64,000 nt of DNA from Anaerolineales bacterium (GTDB lineage Bacteria; Chloroflexota; Anaerolineae; Anaerolineales; Villigracilaceae): positions 62,001-126,000 of the forward strand of contig JAHDWB010000008.1 of NCBI GenBank assembly GCA_023382595.1, read 5' to 3'. Shown here in pieces: positions 43,956 through 52,714 of the stretch. The notes under the pieces were generated by a model. The model did no database searches and was not told the origin of the DNA. It saw only the letters and a program-made list of their open reading frames with translations. Position 1 is the stretch's first letter. Each line of letters starts with the position of its first letter. The position numbers and the translations under genes are program-made.

Positions 43956-44450
43956 TTACTTCAGGCTCTGCATCCAGAGCTTCGTATCTTCCGCCTGCAC
44001 GACACGCTCCGCCTCGCGGATGAGCATGGTCAGGCTTCGCCTGCGCCTGAAAGGAGCGTTGGGCGGCAAATAGGAATTCGGAAGAGGCGTTGGCTGGCTG
44101 TTTTGCGACAAATTGAAGCACGGCGACCACTGCTGGATCAACAGCCGCTCGGCGGCATTCACTTCGTTGCCGAGCGTTGCGAATTCCCCGGACTGTGAAC
44201 TCAACAATTCAATACCAAAGTTCATTGACCTGGGCCAGTTGCACCAGACAAACCGCCCCATAATGGAGTGCCCTTTGAAGCCGCTTAGGAGATGGTCCCA
44301 TACCCGCGCGAACGCAAGGTGGGACTGACCGACATAGAAGACCACCGCTTCATCCCGAAAAAGATAAAGGTCCAAGCCCTTCCACTCTGCCGGGCATTGC
44401 TCTATGAGCAGAAAACGTTTGAGAGAAACAGCAATCTTTTGATCGTTCAT
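43956..44450 (-). CDS. GIY-YIG nuclease-like protein
   Basis: 164 aa. The pattern LDLYLFRDEAVVFYVGQSHLAFARVWDHL fits a GIY-YIG domain (Tyr...YVG, Arg on the next helix), and AERLLIQQWSPCFN supplies the late Glu and Asn. Whether it cuts DNA is unknown. It is the last recognisable gene before the accessory pocket. Confidence 0.75.
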   Translation of the reverse strand: MNDQKIAVSLKRFLLIEQCPAEWKGLDLYLFRDEAVVFYVGQSHLAFARVWDHLLSGFKGHSIMGRFVWCNWPRSMNFGIELLSSQSGEFATLGNEVNAAERLLIQQWSPCFNLSQNSQPTPLPNSYLPPNAPFRRRRSLTMLIREAERVVQAEDTKLWMQSLK

Positions 44451-44800
44451 TATGCTTGACTTTGATTGTAGATCGATCCCGTCCAGCCAGCCTGTCCTGG
44501 ACGATAGTTCAGGGAAAATGCCTGCCTTGACCGTATTCTACCACCCGCACTCCTGGCACTGCGACCGGAACTGCAACACAGCAACCGTCTTCCCGTTCGA
44601 CCGCACCAACCCCACTCTGAGAGAAAAAGGGCGGGGCGGGGAAGGCTGTCTGTGTGTGGGGAATCTGGCAACCGGAGACAAAAAAACAGCTCCAAATGGT
44701 TTCCATTCAGAACCGTTTTTCAGATTGAGATCATTTTTCAACTTCGTGACCTTCCACCCTTGACACTCCTATTTATCGGTAGCAACGGTTTTTGCTATTA
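44451..44800. other. 350-base gap without a supported gene
   Basis: Several short frames overlap here in all directions but none has coding character or a ribosome site. The right end holds TTGACACTCCTATTTATCGG (44763-44782), which recurs at 45487. Confidence 0.6.
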
Positions 44801-45274
44801 TCACTCACTTTTGTCTTTTTGTTTCTGCCATGTATCGTACCAAGAATCATACCAAGATTTGAACTCATCAAAGTTCGCTAACCCTTGTTGTTCAAGCCAA
44901 TGTATAGTCTTGAAGTCGCTGCCGCCCGTGAAAAATTCATGGGCAATATCTTCATCACCGAAGCGATTTGATATCCAAGTTAACCAATCCAAGGGGAGGG
45001 GGAGATATTTTTTGAAATACTCAACGAGTTGTTCTTTATTGAATTGGTCAGACCATTTATCCCATGACATCATGTAAATTTCGCCATATCCCATACGCCA
45101 GCCAATAGAACCCGCCTGAATTTGTGGAAATCTCTTCCAAGGAGGAAGCAAATCGCCTTGCGGAGTCAATTCTTTTGCAATGACTTCCTTTATATGCTTT
45201 GCACGCTGCTCACGTCCTTTTTCGAGCTCATCTTCAAGCTCATTTTCAATCCATTTGCGTTGATCATCATTCAT
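44801..45274 (-). CDS. Hypothetical protein
   Basis: 157 aa, charged N-terminal helix (NELEDELEKGREQRAKHIKEV) followed by a Trp-rich region (WDKWSDQF, WYDSWYDTWQ). No family recognised. Codon use is less GC-biased than in the rest of the window, and similar direct repeats lie on both sides, suggesting acquired DNA. Confidence 0.6.
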   Translation of the reverse strand: MNDDQRKWIENELEDELEKGREQRAKHIKEVIAKELTPQGDLLPPWKRFPQIQAGSIGWRMGYGEIYMMSWDKWSDQFNKEQLVEYFKKYLPLPLDWLTWISNRFGDEDIAHEFFTGGSDFKTIHWLEQQGLANFDEFKSWYDSWYDTWQKQKDKSE

Positions 45275-45622
45275 GGAGCTGTTTCCAATTCTACTAAGCC
45301 AGAACGAAAGTAATTGATATGAGATAGTATGTTTGTTCTTTTTATTCCTTGGAAGGGGCGTGCCAACGGTTTGCGGACATCGCCCCGTGTGCTTTTCACG
45401 GGATACCTGCCCCGGTGCGCGGACCTGGCAAAGCCGTCCAGCCGAAGGTCATCTGCCGCTCACCCTCGCAGATCATCCCTTTGGGGTTGACACTGCTGTT
45501 AATCGGTGGGTAACCTGCCTGCTTACCAGAACGATGGCAGATAAAAGATACCATCATTAACAAACCCAACTTTTACACATAACTTAATTTTTAGCAATAC
45601 TAATTTGTTTTTCAAACATTGT
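45275..45622. other. 348-base gap with repeat-like elements
   Basis: No gene supported. It contains GTGCCAACGGTTTGCGG (45360-45376), related to GCCTAACGGTTTGCGCC at 46131, and TTGACACTGCTGTTAATCGG (45487-45506), related to 44763. Confidence 0.6.
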
Positions 45623-46093
45623 TCATGTATTCACAGGTAATGAGGCTTTAAGTTGTTTTACCTTTTCGTGCATACTATCCAGGCTTTGTTCAATTAGGTC
45701 AATTATGGCGTTAATTTTCTCAAGCATTTCAGTGTCATAAATTATATTTTTTGATATACCAACGCGCTTTCCCTCATTGGTATTGAATACATAAACTTTC
45801 GCGTCATCAACAGTCAAATCGGAGTGCGCATGTATTTGGTCACGCGCATTGATAATTTTGCCGTGCAAATCCAGATATTGAGGAGGAATATGTTCGTTTT
45901 CAAGTTTATGATTTGATTTCACTTCGCCCTTAGACTTCTTGTACGGTTTTGAGTATTCAATTAGAGCAAACTGAAATGCTGGATTAACTAGCGGATTATC
46001 GTTGCTTTTTTTGATATTGAGCAAAATCTGTCTAGCCTCATTGAGATTGTCAATGCACGTGAGAAGATGAACATATTCTTCTATTTGAGTCAT
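45623..46093 (-). CDS. Hypothetical protein with a HEPN-like motif
   Basis: 156 aa, mainly helical, AT-rich. LHGKIINARDQIHAHSDLTVDD has the look of HEPN proteins (Arg followed by His five residues on). HEPN domains are RNases or inactive relatives in toxin and defence systems. This is a weak match made by eye. GTTAGGC lies 37 bases upstream of the start, like the end of an integron cassette site. Confidence 0.55.
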   Translation of the reverse strand: MTQIEEYVHLLTCIDNLNEARQILLNIKKSNDNPLVNPAFQFALIEYSKPYKKSKGEVKSNHKLENEHIPPQYLDLHGKIINARDQIHAHSDLTVDDAKVYVFNTNEGKRVGISKNIIYDTEMLEKINAIIDLIEQSLDSMHEKVKQLKASLPVNT

Positions 46094-46521
46094 TTTTTCC
46101 TTAGGAGTATGCGAGTACTTGACTTGGGTTGCCTAACGGTTTGCGCCACCATCCCCGAGCGAAGCGAGTGGGATCGCGAAGCACGGCGCTGGTACGAAAC
46201 AGAATAGAATCAATTATAAACACGCCCACAGGGTAGGTCAACGGATGAAATATTCATACTCATACCAACACGGCGGCCATCAGTACCATGATATTCATCC
46301 TATTGGTAGTAGATTGGTTGAAATTTGACCGAACGGTCATCCTATAGTCATCCTATAGTCATCCTATATGCTCCCATATGGTTCCATTTCCCCGACCAGT
46401 CAGACCAATTAGACCATTTAGATCACCCGACCACCCCAACCAACTCTCACCCAAACCTCCCATACTCAAACCGCATAGTTTACATTAAAATTCTCTCATT
46501 CTCTAACAGGAGCATCCATCT
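46094..46521. other. 428-base gap upstream of terC with repeats
   Basis: No gene seen. It holds the GCCTAACGGTTTGCGCC element with an imperfect hairpin (46130-46200), three 11-base direct repeats (46336-46368) and a GACCA-spaced array (46391-46433). No riboswitch was recognised. Confidence 0.6.
46336..46368. repeat. Three direct repeats GTCATCCTATA
   Basis: Three exact, contiguous 11-base units, followed by GTTCCATTTCCCC and then a series of GACCA words about 10 bases apart. Confidence 0.9.
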
Positions 46522-47370
46522 ATGGACTTCAGCTGGCTCTTCACCCCCGAAACGCTCATCGCGTTTCTTACCCTCGTCGCGCTCGAACTCGTGCTCGGCG
46601 TGGACAACGTCATTTTCATCTCCATCCTGGCGGGCAAACTCCCCCAGCAGGACCAACAGCGCGCCCGCACCACCGGCATCGCCATGGCGGTCATCACCCG
46701 TATTTTGCTATTGCTTTCCCTTTCATGGATCATCAGCCTCGAAGAGCCCTTCTTCTTCCTGCCCTGGTTTGGCGGCGAACAACTCGGCATCTCGGGTCGT
46801 GACGTGATCCTGCTGGTCGGCGGACTCTTCCTGCTCGGCAAAAGCACTTATGAGATCCACGACAAACTGGAAGGACACACCGGGCATTCCTCCGCCAGGG
46901 TCGCTTCCACCTTTGCCAGCGTCATTATTCAGATCATGCTGCTGGATATCGTCTTCTCGCTCGATTCGGTCATCACCGCCGTTGGCATGGTCCAGCACAT
47001 CGAGATCATGATTGCCGCCGTCCTGGCATCCGCCATTGTGATGGTCTTCACGGCGGGACCCATCGGCAATTTCGTCGAACGCCACCCCACCGTCAAGATC
47101 CTTGCGCTCAGTTTCCTGCTGCTGATCGGTTTCACGCTCGTCGTGGAGGGCTTGCACCAGCATATCCCGAAAGGTTATATTTATTTCGCAATGGGCTTCT
47201 CCATCTTTGTCGAAATGGTCAACCTGCGTATTCGCGGCAAAGGCGCGGAGCCGGTCACGTTGCATGTGCCGTACACGCCGGAGGCGAAGGAACTCGCCCA
47301 CATCCCTGTCAAGGTTCCCGCTGTCAGGAAGCCGCGCACCAAAAGCAAACCGAAGACAAAGAAAAAATAG
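46522..47370 (+). CDS. TerC family membrane protein
   Basis: 282 aa, about seven to nine membrane helices. Both TerC acidic signatures are present: LELVLGVDNVIFISILAGK and LLDIVFSLDSVITAVGMV. The C-terminal tail is Lys-rich. Relatives export Mn(II) or protect membrane protein metallation. AGGAG precedes the ATG by about ten bases. Confidence 0.93.
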   Translation: MDFSWLFTPETLIAFLTLVALELVLGVDNVIFISILAGKLPQQDQQRARTTGIAMAVITRILLLLSLSWIISLEEPFFFLPWFGGEQLGISGRDVILLVGGLFLLGKSTYEIHDKLEGHTGHSSARVASTFASVIIQIMLLDIVFSLDSVITAVGMVQHIEIMIAAVLASAIVMVFTAGPIGNFVERHPTVKILALSFLLLIGFTLVVEGLHQHIPKGYIYFAMGFSIFVEMVNLRIRGKGAEPVTLHVPYTPEAKELAHIPVKVPAVRKPRTKSKPKTKKK

Positions 47371-47379
47371 ATGGCTTCA

Positions 47380-47415
47380 CAACAACAAGCGGACTGTACG
47401 GTCCGCTTGTTGTTG
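47380..47415. terminator. Terminator between terC and thrB
   Basis: CAACAACAAGCGGAC/GTCCGCTTGTTGTTG 15-bp stem between convergent genes. Confidence 0.9.
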
Positions 47416-47417
47416 TA

Positions 47418-48302
47418 CTAAACGCGATACGCGCCGATTTTACTTGGCTTGGTGATGATGCCTTTCGTAGTGATCCCCCGCTCCTCGAAAACGGCTCGCA
47501 TGTCTGCCTGTGCCCGCTCCGCGTCTTCCTTCGGGACAAATACGATAATGGATGGTCCCGCGCCCGAGAGCGCCGCTGCGCCGAACTGACGCGCGCGTTT
47601 ATACGCCGCCATCCCGCCTGAGATATGCCGCAGGCGATACGGCTGATGGATGCGGTCCTCCATCACCTGTTGCAGCAGGTCCAGGTCGCCGCCGCGCAGC
47701 GCATCCACCACCAGCGCCGTCCGCCCGATGTTATGGATCGCATCCGCGCGGGAGACCGATCTTGGCAGCACCGCGCGCGCAGTCTTTGTCAGCCATTCCA
47801 CATCCGGCTTGACGATCACCACCGTCAGTTCGGGGATCTCATACCGCCGCGTGATGATTTCGTCCTGTTTCATCACCGAAACGACCAACCCGCCGAACAG
47901 GGCAGGCGCAGCATTATCAGGATGTCCCTCCATCTCCGTGGCGAGTTTCAGCAGCGTCTGCGTATCCACGGGTTTTCCAAGCATCTCATTTGCACCGAAC
48001 AACCCCGCCACAATTGCCGCCGCGCTTGACCCCAATCCACTGCTCATCGGGATCGTATTGTGTGCCTCGATGCTCACCGCATCGAACCTGCGCCCGCAAA
48101 CTTCATATAAGCGCATATACGCCTTCGTCAGTAAATTCCGCGAGCCTTTGTTCAATTTGTCCGCGCCCTCGCCTGTCACATGATGCCCCATTTTTTCCGA
48201 CGGCTCGAACGCGATCTCGTTCCACACATCCAGCGCAAGCCCAAGGCAGTCGAAGCCCGGACCTAGATTTGCGGATGTGGCGGGGACGCGGATTCTTATC
48301 AT
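47418..48302 (-). CDS. thrB: Homoserine kinase
   Basis: 294 aa from ATG 48302 (MIRIRVPATSANLGPGFD). GHMP kinase motifs PATSANLGPGFD, PMSSGLGSSAAA and ALSGAGPS. An upstream in-frame ATG (48311) overlaps the -10 box TATAAT (48315-48310), so it cannot be on the mRNA. The start is at 48302, seven bases after the box, and the mRNA is leaderless. It phosphorylates homoserine; the next step, ThrC, is encoded divergently. Confidence 0.95.
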   Translation of the reverse strand: MIRIRVPATSANLGPGFDCLGLALDVWNEIAFEPSEKMGHHVTGEGADKLNKGSRNLLTKAYMRLYEVCGRRFDAVSIEAHNTIPMSSGLGSSAAAIVAGLFGANEMLGKPVDTQTLLKLATEMEGHPDNAAPALFGGLVVSVMKQDEIITRRYEIPELTVVIVKPDVEWLTKTARAVLPRSVSRADAIHNIGRTALVVDALRGGDLDLLQQVMEDRIHQPYRLRHISGGMAAYKRARQFGAAALSGAGPSIIVFVPKEDAERAQADMRAVFEERGITTKGIITKPSKIGAYRV

Positions 48303-48309
48303 GCGGGAC

Positions 48310-48315
48310 ATTATA
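48310..48315 (-). promoter_or_regulatory. -10 box of leaderless thrB
   Basis: TATAAT read on the minus strand, seven bases before ATG 48302. Confidence 0.6.
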
Positions 48316-48395
48316 TAGGGTTTATCCGCAGATTGCGCTGACGTTTTATTTTGCTTTTGCCGGATGTGATATCGGCGGGTTACTTCCGGGATGAG

Positions 48396-48401
48396 TATAA
48401 T
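48396..48401 (+). promoter_or_regulatory. -10 box of thrC
   Basis: TATAAT, 26 bases before the ATG at 48428; the transcript carries a GGAG ribosome site. Confidence 0.55.
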
Positions 48402-48427
48402 CGCCTCATTCCCTACTCGGAGCTGAT

Positions 48428-49462
48428 ATGACCTACCAGGGCTTGATCCATCGCTACGGGCAGTATCTTGACCTGCCCGCCCATACCCGAACCGTTTCCC
48501 TGCTCGAAGGGAACACGCCATTGATCCCCATGCCTCGTCTGGGACGTGAATTCGGCTGTGAACTCTTCGTCAAATTCGAAGGACTGAATCCCACCGGCTC
48601 ATTTAAAGACCGCGGCATGACCGCCGCCATCAGTGAAGCGGTCGGGCGCGGCGCAGGGACGGTGATCTGTGCCTCCACGGGCAACACTGCCGCCTCCGCC
48701 GCCGCGTATGCCGCGCGCGCCGGTCTGCGTTCCATCGTGTTGATCCCCGAAGGCAAGGTGGCGGTGGGTAAACTGGCAGGCGCCATTGCCTACGGCGCGG
48801 AGGTCATCCAAGTCCAAGGCTCATTCGATGATGCGCTTACGCTTGTGGTGGAGATCACGCAGAAGACCCCCATCGCGCTGGTCAATTCCATCAACCCTTA
48901 TCGCATCGAAGGGCAGAAGACTTCCGCATTTGAGATCTGCGATGTGCTTGGCTCCGCGCCCGACTGGCTTTGTCTGCCCGTTGGCAATGCAGGGAACATC
49001 ACCTCCTATTGGGCGGGCTTCAAGCAATATCAACGCGGACTTCCTCATGTGCTGGGCGTGCAGGCGGCTGGGTCCGCTCCGCTGGTGCTGGGGCATCCCG
49101 TTGAAAAGCCGGAGACTGTTGCCACTGCCATTCGTATAGGAAAGCCCGCGCGCGGCGAGCAGGCATTGGAAGCGGCACAGCAATCGAACGGAAAGATCAT
49201 CGCAGTATCCGATGCCGAGATCCTGTCCGCGCAACGGATACTTGCCTCGGAAGGAGTGTGGGTCGAGCCGGCGTCCGCGGCGGGGCTGGCTGGCTTGATT
49301 TCAGAATCAGCCTCCGGGAAGTTCGATGCGAAAGGCAGGAGGGTGGTGGTGGTCTGCACAGGGCACGGCATGAAAGACCCAGCCAGCATCACTGAGTCGT
49401 TCGTCTCTCCCAAAGTGATCCCTGCGGAGTATCAGGCGCTGGTGGAATTGATCCACGAGTAG
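48428..49462 (+). CDS. thrC: Threonine synthase
   Basis: 344 aa. PLP enzyme with Lys in NPTGSFKDRGMTAAI, CASTGNTAASAAAYAARAG, and VGNAGNITSYWAGF. Converts O-phosphohomoserine to threonine. The short form without the extended N-terminus fits bacterial type. GGAG before the ATG. Divergent from thrB. Confidence 0.95.
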   Translation: MTYQGLIHRYGQYLDLPAHTRTVSLLEGNTPLIPMPRLGREFGCELFVKFEGLNPTGSFKDRGMTAAISEAVGRGAGTVICASTGNTAASAAAYAARAGLRSIVLIPEGKVAVGKLAGAIAYGAEVIQVQGSFDDALTLVVEITQKTPIALVNSINPYRIEGQKTSAFEICDVLGSAPDWLCLPVGNAGNITSYWAGFKQYQRGLPHVLGVQAAGSAPLVLGHPVEKPETVATAIRIGKPARGEQALEAAQQSNGKIIAVSDAEILSAQRILASEGVWVEPASAAGLAGLISESASGKFDAKGRRVVVVCTGHGMKDPASITESFVSPKVIPAEYQALVELIHE

Positions 49463-49492
49463 GAATTCGGCTGCCAGGGTCGAATTTTCAGG

Positions 49493-49498
49493 TAAAAT
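49493..49498 (+). promoter_or_regulatory. -10-like box before the ECF ATPase gene
   Basis: TAAAAT, seven bases before ATG 49506, with no ribosome site between; likely leaderless. Confidence 0.5.
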
Positions 49499-49505
49499 AG
49501 GCGCA

Positions 49506-51146
49506 ATGTCAACGCCACCCCTCGTCGTCGAAAACCTAACTTTCAAGTACCGCACACGTCCTGAACTTGCAATCGAAGACATTTCCTTCGAACTCAAGCA
49601 GGGCGAATTGCTATTAATCGCCGGTTCCAGCGGATGCGGCAAGACCACGCTGGCGCGCTGTATCAACGGCTTGATCCCGCGCAGTTACCGCGGTGAACGC
49701 AAGGGCAGGGTTCTGCTTGGCGGCAGGGAAGTGGCTGATATGCAGATCGCTGAAATGGCGCAGGTGGTGGGGACGTTGCTGCAAGACCCTGAGCGCCAGA
49801 TCGTGGCGAGCAATGTCTTCAACGAGATCGCCTTTGGTCCGGAAAACCTCGGACTGCCGCGCGAAGAGATCATCGAGCGGGTTGAAAAAGTGATGAAACG
49901 CTTGAACCTTGAGTATCTGCGCGAGCGCGAGACCTTCAATCTATCCGGCGGCGAAAAACAGAAGGTGGCTTTGGCAGGGGTGCTGACGATGAACCCGTCC
50001 ATTTTGCTGTTGGACGAACCGCTCGCTTCGCTCGACCCAGCATCTGCTCATGAAGCCCTGCAGGTGTTCCGCAGCCTTGCAGACGAGGGCAAAACGGTCA
50101 TTCTGGTGGAGCACCGCGTGGAAGATGCGATTGAAGCGAAGCCGGACCGCCTGCTTTACATGGAGGCTGGGAAGATCAAATATCTCGGTCCCATTAGCGA
50201 CCTCCCGACGGAGATCGATCACAGACAGGTGAAGCTGCCTGCCGAGTGGGTCGTGAAGCGGGTCAAGTCGTTGGATGCGCCCGTAGAGGTAGTGCCGGTT
50301 CACAAGGTCGAAGAGCGGGGCAAGCCTATGGTCGTCTTCGAAAATGTGGATTTTCGCTACAACGACGAATCGCCGCTCATCCTTCAAAATGTGAACCTGA
50401 CCATCCATGACGGCGACCTGATCGCTTTACTGGGTCCGAATGGCGCGGGCAAATCCACGCTGGTCAAACATGCCATTGGTCTGCTAAAACCGACGAGCGG
50501 GCGTGTACTGATCGAAGGCGAAGATACGCGCAACATGAGCATTGCCCAGATCGCGCACACGCTTGGATATGTGTTCCAAAGCCCCACGCACATGCTCTAT
50601 GCGCCGACGGTGCGCGAGGAGCTTGAGTTCGGTCCGCGGAATTTGGATTTCGAGCCGGATGTCATGGAGAAATCGGTCCGCGAAAGCCTGTCAACGGTGA
50701 ACCTGAAAGGCTTTGAAGAATATCCGCCGCTTGGGCTTTCCTTCGGACAGCAAAAGCGCACGACCATCGCGGCGGTGCTTGCCATGCGCTCGCGCATCAT
50801 GATCATGGATGAGCCGACCGCCGGGCAGGATTTTGCCAATTACACACGCTTCATGGAGGCGTTGTGCGGAGCATCCGGCGAAGCCCGCTCCCTCCTCTCC
50901 GAAAATTTCGCCTCCACGTTGTTCATCACGCACGACCTCGACCTTGCGGTCACATACGCCAACCGCGTACTGCTCTTTGGCGACAAGCACGTGGTTGCGG
51001 ATGGAAAACCGGAGGACGTTTTGAAGGATGCCGATATGTTGTTGAAATATCGCGTGCGCCCCACTTCGCTTCTACGCCTTAACCTGAGCCTGCTCCCGAA
51101 GACCGGTCAGTTTCTTCCCGCCGAAGCCCTTGCGGAGTTTGCCTAA
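49506..51146 (+). CDS. ecfA: ECF transporter double ATPase (EcfA1-EcfA2 fusion)
   Basis: 546 aa with two ABC ATPase domains. First: Walker A AGSSGCGKTT, signature LSGGEKQK, Walker B LLLDEPLASLD. Second (from about 275): GPNGAGKST, LSFGQQKRT, IMDEPTAGQD. It powers vitamin uptake with the EcfT and S subunits encoded next. The second domain has LSFGQ rather than LSGGQ, common in EcfA. Confidence 0.94.
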   Translation: MSTPPLVVENLTFKYRTRPELAIEDISFELKQGELLLIAGSSGCGKTTLARCINGLIPRSYRGERKGRVLLGGREVADMQIAEMAQVVGTLLQDPERQIVASNVFNEIAFGPENLGLPREEIIERVEKVMKRLNLEYLRERETFNLSGGEKQKVALAGVLTMNPSILLLDEPLASLDPASAHEALQVFRSLADEGKTVILVEHRVEDAIEAKPDRLLYMEAGKIKYLGPISDLPTEIDHRQVKLPAEWVVKRVKSLDAPVEVVPVHKVEERGKPMVVFENVDFRYNDESPLILQNVNLTIHDGDLIALLGPNGAGKSTLVKHAIGLLKPTSGRVLIEGEDTRNMSIAQIAHTLGYVFQSPTHMLYAPTVREELEFGPRNLDFEPDVMEKSVRESLSTVNLKGFEEYPPLGLSFGQQKRTTIAAVLAMRSRIMIMDEPTAGQDFANYTRFMEALCGASGEARSLLSENFASTLFITHDLDLAVTYANRVLLFGDKHVVADGKPEDVLKDADMLLKYRVRPTSLLRLNLSLLPKTGQFLPAEALAEFA

Positions 51147-51233
51147 TGAAATTCCCTGTAACGCGTACGTGTTGACAGGGTTATTATATAGGGTCAGTGT
51201 CCGTTCAAAATCATTCATCAAAAGGAGAGAAGT

Positions 51234-51782
51234 ATGAACGACAAAAGCACATGGGAGTTCGGAACACGCCAGGTGGTGTACGGCGCGATCGGCGCCGCGC
51301 TATACGGCGTATTTTCTTGGGCAACCAACATTTTCCCCCTGCCCGCCGCAGGCAACGTGACCTTCCGCCCCGCAGTGGCTGTGCTGATCTTTTTCGCCGC
51401 CGCGTATGGTCCGTGGGTTGGTCTGCTGGCTGGCTTCATCGGCAACACGCTTGGCGACATGCTCAGCGGCTGGGGCTTCTACTGGAACTGGAGCGCCGGG
51501 AACGGCTTGATGGGCTTGGTTGCGGGGCTGGTATCCGCCGCCATCAAAGATTTCCGCGCGCAGGGTGATATCATCAAGGCGGTCGGCTGGGGCATCGCCG
51601 GCATCGTGGTTGGGATGCTGTTTGCCTCGCTCACTGAGATGTGGGTGACCGGCATCGACATCAATACCGCCCTTGTCGGTTACTTTACGCCTGCCTTCCT
51701 TGGCAACACGGTTGTGACCGTGATCCTTGTGCCGATCCTGATGATCGCATTCGCCGCGGTCGCATCCCGAAGAGGTCGTTAG
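51234..51782 (+). CDS. ECF transporter substrate-binding S component
   Basis: 182 aa, six hydrophobic segments, ATG 51234 with AGGAG. The opening VVYGAIGAALYGVFSWATN and the RPAVAVLIFFAAAYGPWVGLLAGFIGN block resemble the ECF-ribofla_trS family. The vitamin itself cannot be told from sequence. It lies between the ATPase and EcfT genes. Confidence 0.85.
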   Translation: MNDKSTWEFGTRQVVYGAIGAALYGVFSWATNIFPLPAAGNVTFRPAVAVLIFFAAAYGPWVGLLAGFIGNTLGDMLSGWGFYWNWSAGNGLMGLVAGLVSAAIKDFRAQGDIIKAVGWGIAGIVVGMLFASLTEMWVTGIDINTALVGYFTPAFLGNTVVTVILVPILMIAFAAVASRRGR

Positions 51783-51788
51783 GCACCC

Positions 51789-52682
51789 ATGCTGGTCACC
51801 TGGAAGTATCGTCCGCGCAACACCTTCATCCAACGCCTGGATCCTCGCACCAGACTCATCTTCATGCTTTGCATTATCTTTGCATTGACCATCCCTGAGA
51901 TCTGGGATTTCCGCATCATCCTTCCGCTGTTCCTTGTTTCACTGACCCTGTATCTGCTTGCCCGCATCGAATGGAAGGATGTGAGACGCGCCTGGATCTA
52001 TATTTTCGTACTGGTGTTCGTCATCATTGGATTGAACGGTTTGTTGTCGGGGCGCGGCGGTCCTTCCTCGGTGACCAGCATTGATTCCCCGGTATTGTTC
52101 GAGGTTCCCATCAAGATCCCCTTCACCGATATCGGCTGGGACGTGCCCATTACCGTCTCGAAAACATGGTTCGCCCTGAACCAGATCACACGCATGTTGA
52201 CGATGGCGATCCTTGCCATCCCCATCCCGTATACGATGAACCCGAACATTTACGGAACGGCATTCAGCCGCATGGGAGCCTCAGACAAGGTTTCATTCAC
52301 GATGGATCTGGCGTTCCGCTTCCTGCCGACCTTCGCGCGCGATTTCACCATCACCATGGATGCCCAGCGCGCGCGAGGGTATGAGATGGATAAGTTGAAA
52401 GGCGGCGTTGCTGCAAAGCTCCGGCGGCTTGCGCCATTGATCATACCTGTTGTGATGCAGTCCACGGTGACCGGCGAAGAGGTGATCGATGCGATGGACC
52501 TGCGCGCATTCGGCGCCTCCTCGAAGCGGACGTGGCTGAAGGAATTGCATTACGCCTGGCGCGATTATCTGATCCTTGGGCTGGGCGTGGCGATCTTCAT
52601 CGCTTGTTGTGTGTTGAAATGGGGGTTCGGCATTGGCGGCTTTTTTGTGCCGGATTTCTTCACCAATCTCCTGGTTGGGTAA
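51789..52682 (+). CDS. ecfT: ECF transporter transmembrane subunit EcfT
   Basis: 297 aa. N-terminal LDPRTRLIFMLCIIFALTI is the usual EcfT opening. The two coupling helices carry AQRARGYEMD and DLRAFGASSKRT (Ala-Arg-Gly-type motifs). Couples the ATPase to the S component. Confidence 0.93.
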   Translation: MLVTWKYRPRNTFIQRLDPRTRLIFMLCIIFALTIPEIWDFRIILPLFLVSLTLYLLARIEWKDVRRAWIYIFVLVFVIIGLNGLLSGRGGPSSVTSIDSPVLFEVPIKIPFTDIGWDVPITVSKTWFALNQITRMLTMAILAIPIPYTMNPNIYGTAFSRMGASDKVSFTMDLAFRFLPTFARDFTITMDAQRARGYEMDKLKGGVAAKLRRLAPLIIPVVMQSTVTGEEVIDAMDLRAFGASSKRTWLKELHYAWRDYLILGLGVAIFIACCVLKWGFGIGGFFVPDFFTNLLVG

Positions 52683-52686
52683 ATCA

Positions 52687-52713
52687 AAAACGCCGCATTT
52701 GCGGCGTTTTTTT
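52687..52713. terminator. Terminator between ecfT and DUF1684 copy 2
   Basis: AAAACGCCGC/GCGGCGTTTT stem with a run of T. Confidence 0.9.
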
Positions 52714-52714
52714 G

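Noticed and set aside
44452-44763. A 103-codon plus-strand frame in the gap
   Set aside because: No ribosome site, no domain, and overlapping frames of similar length on both strands.
46130-46230. Complete integron attC site
   Set aside because: Only one core (GTTAGGC) is clear; the partner core was not found at the expected distance.
51172-51191. Promoter TTGACA...TATATA before the ECF S gene
   Set aside because: The boxes are only eight bases apart; a real promoter would need about 17.
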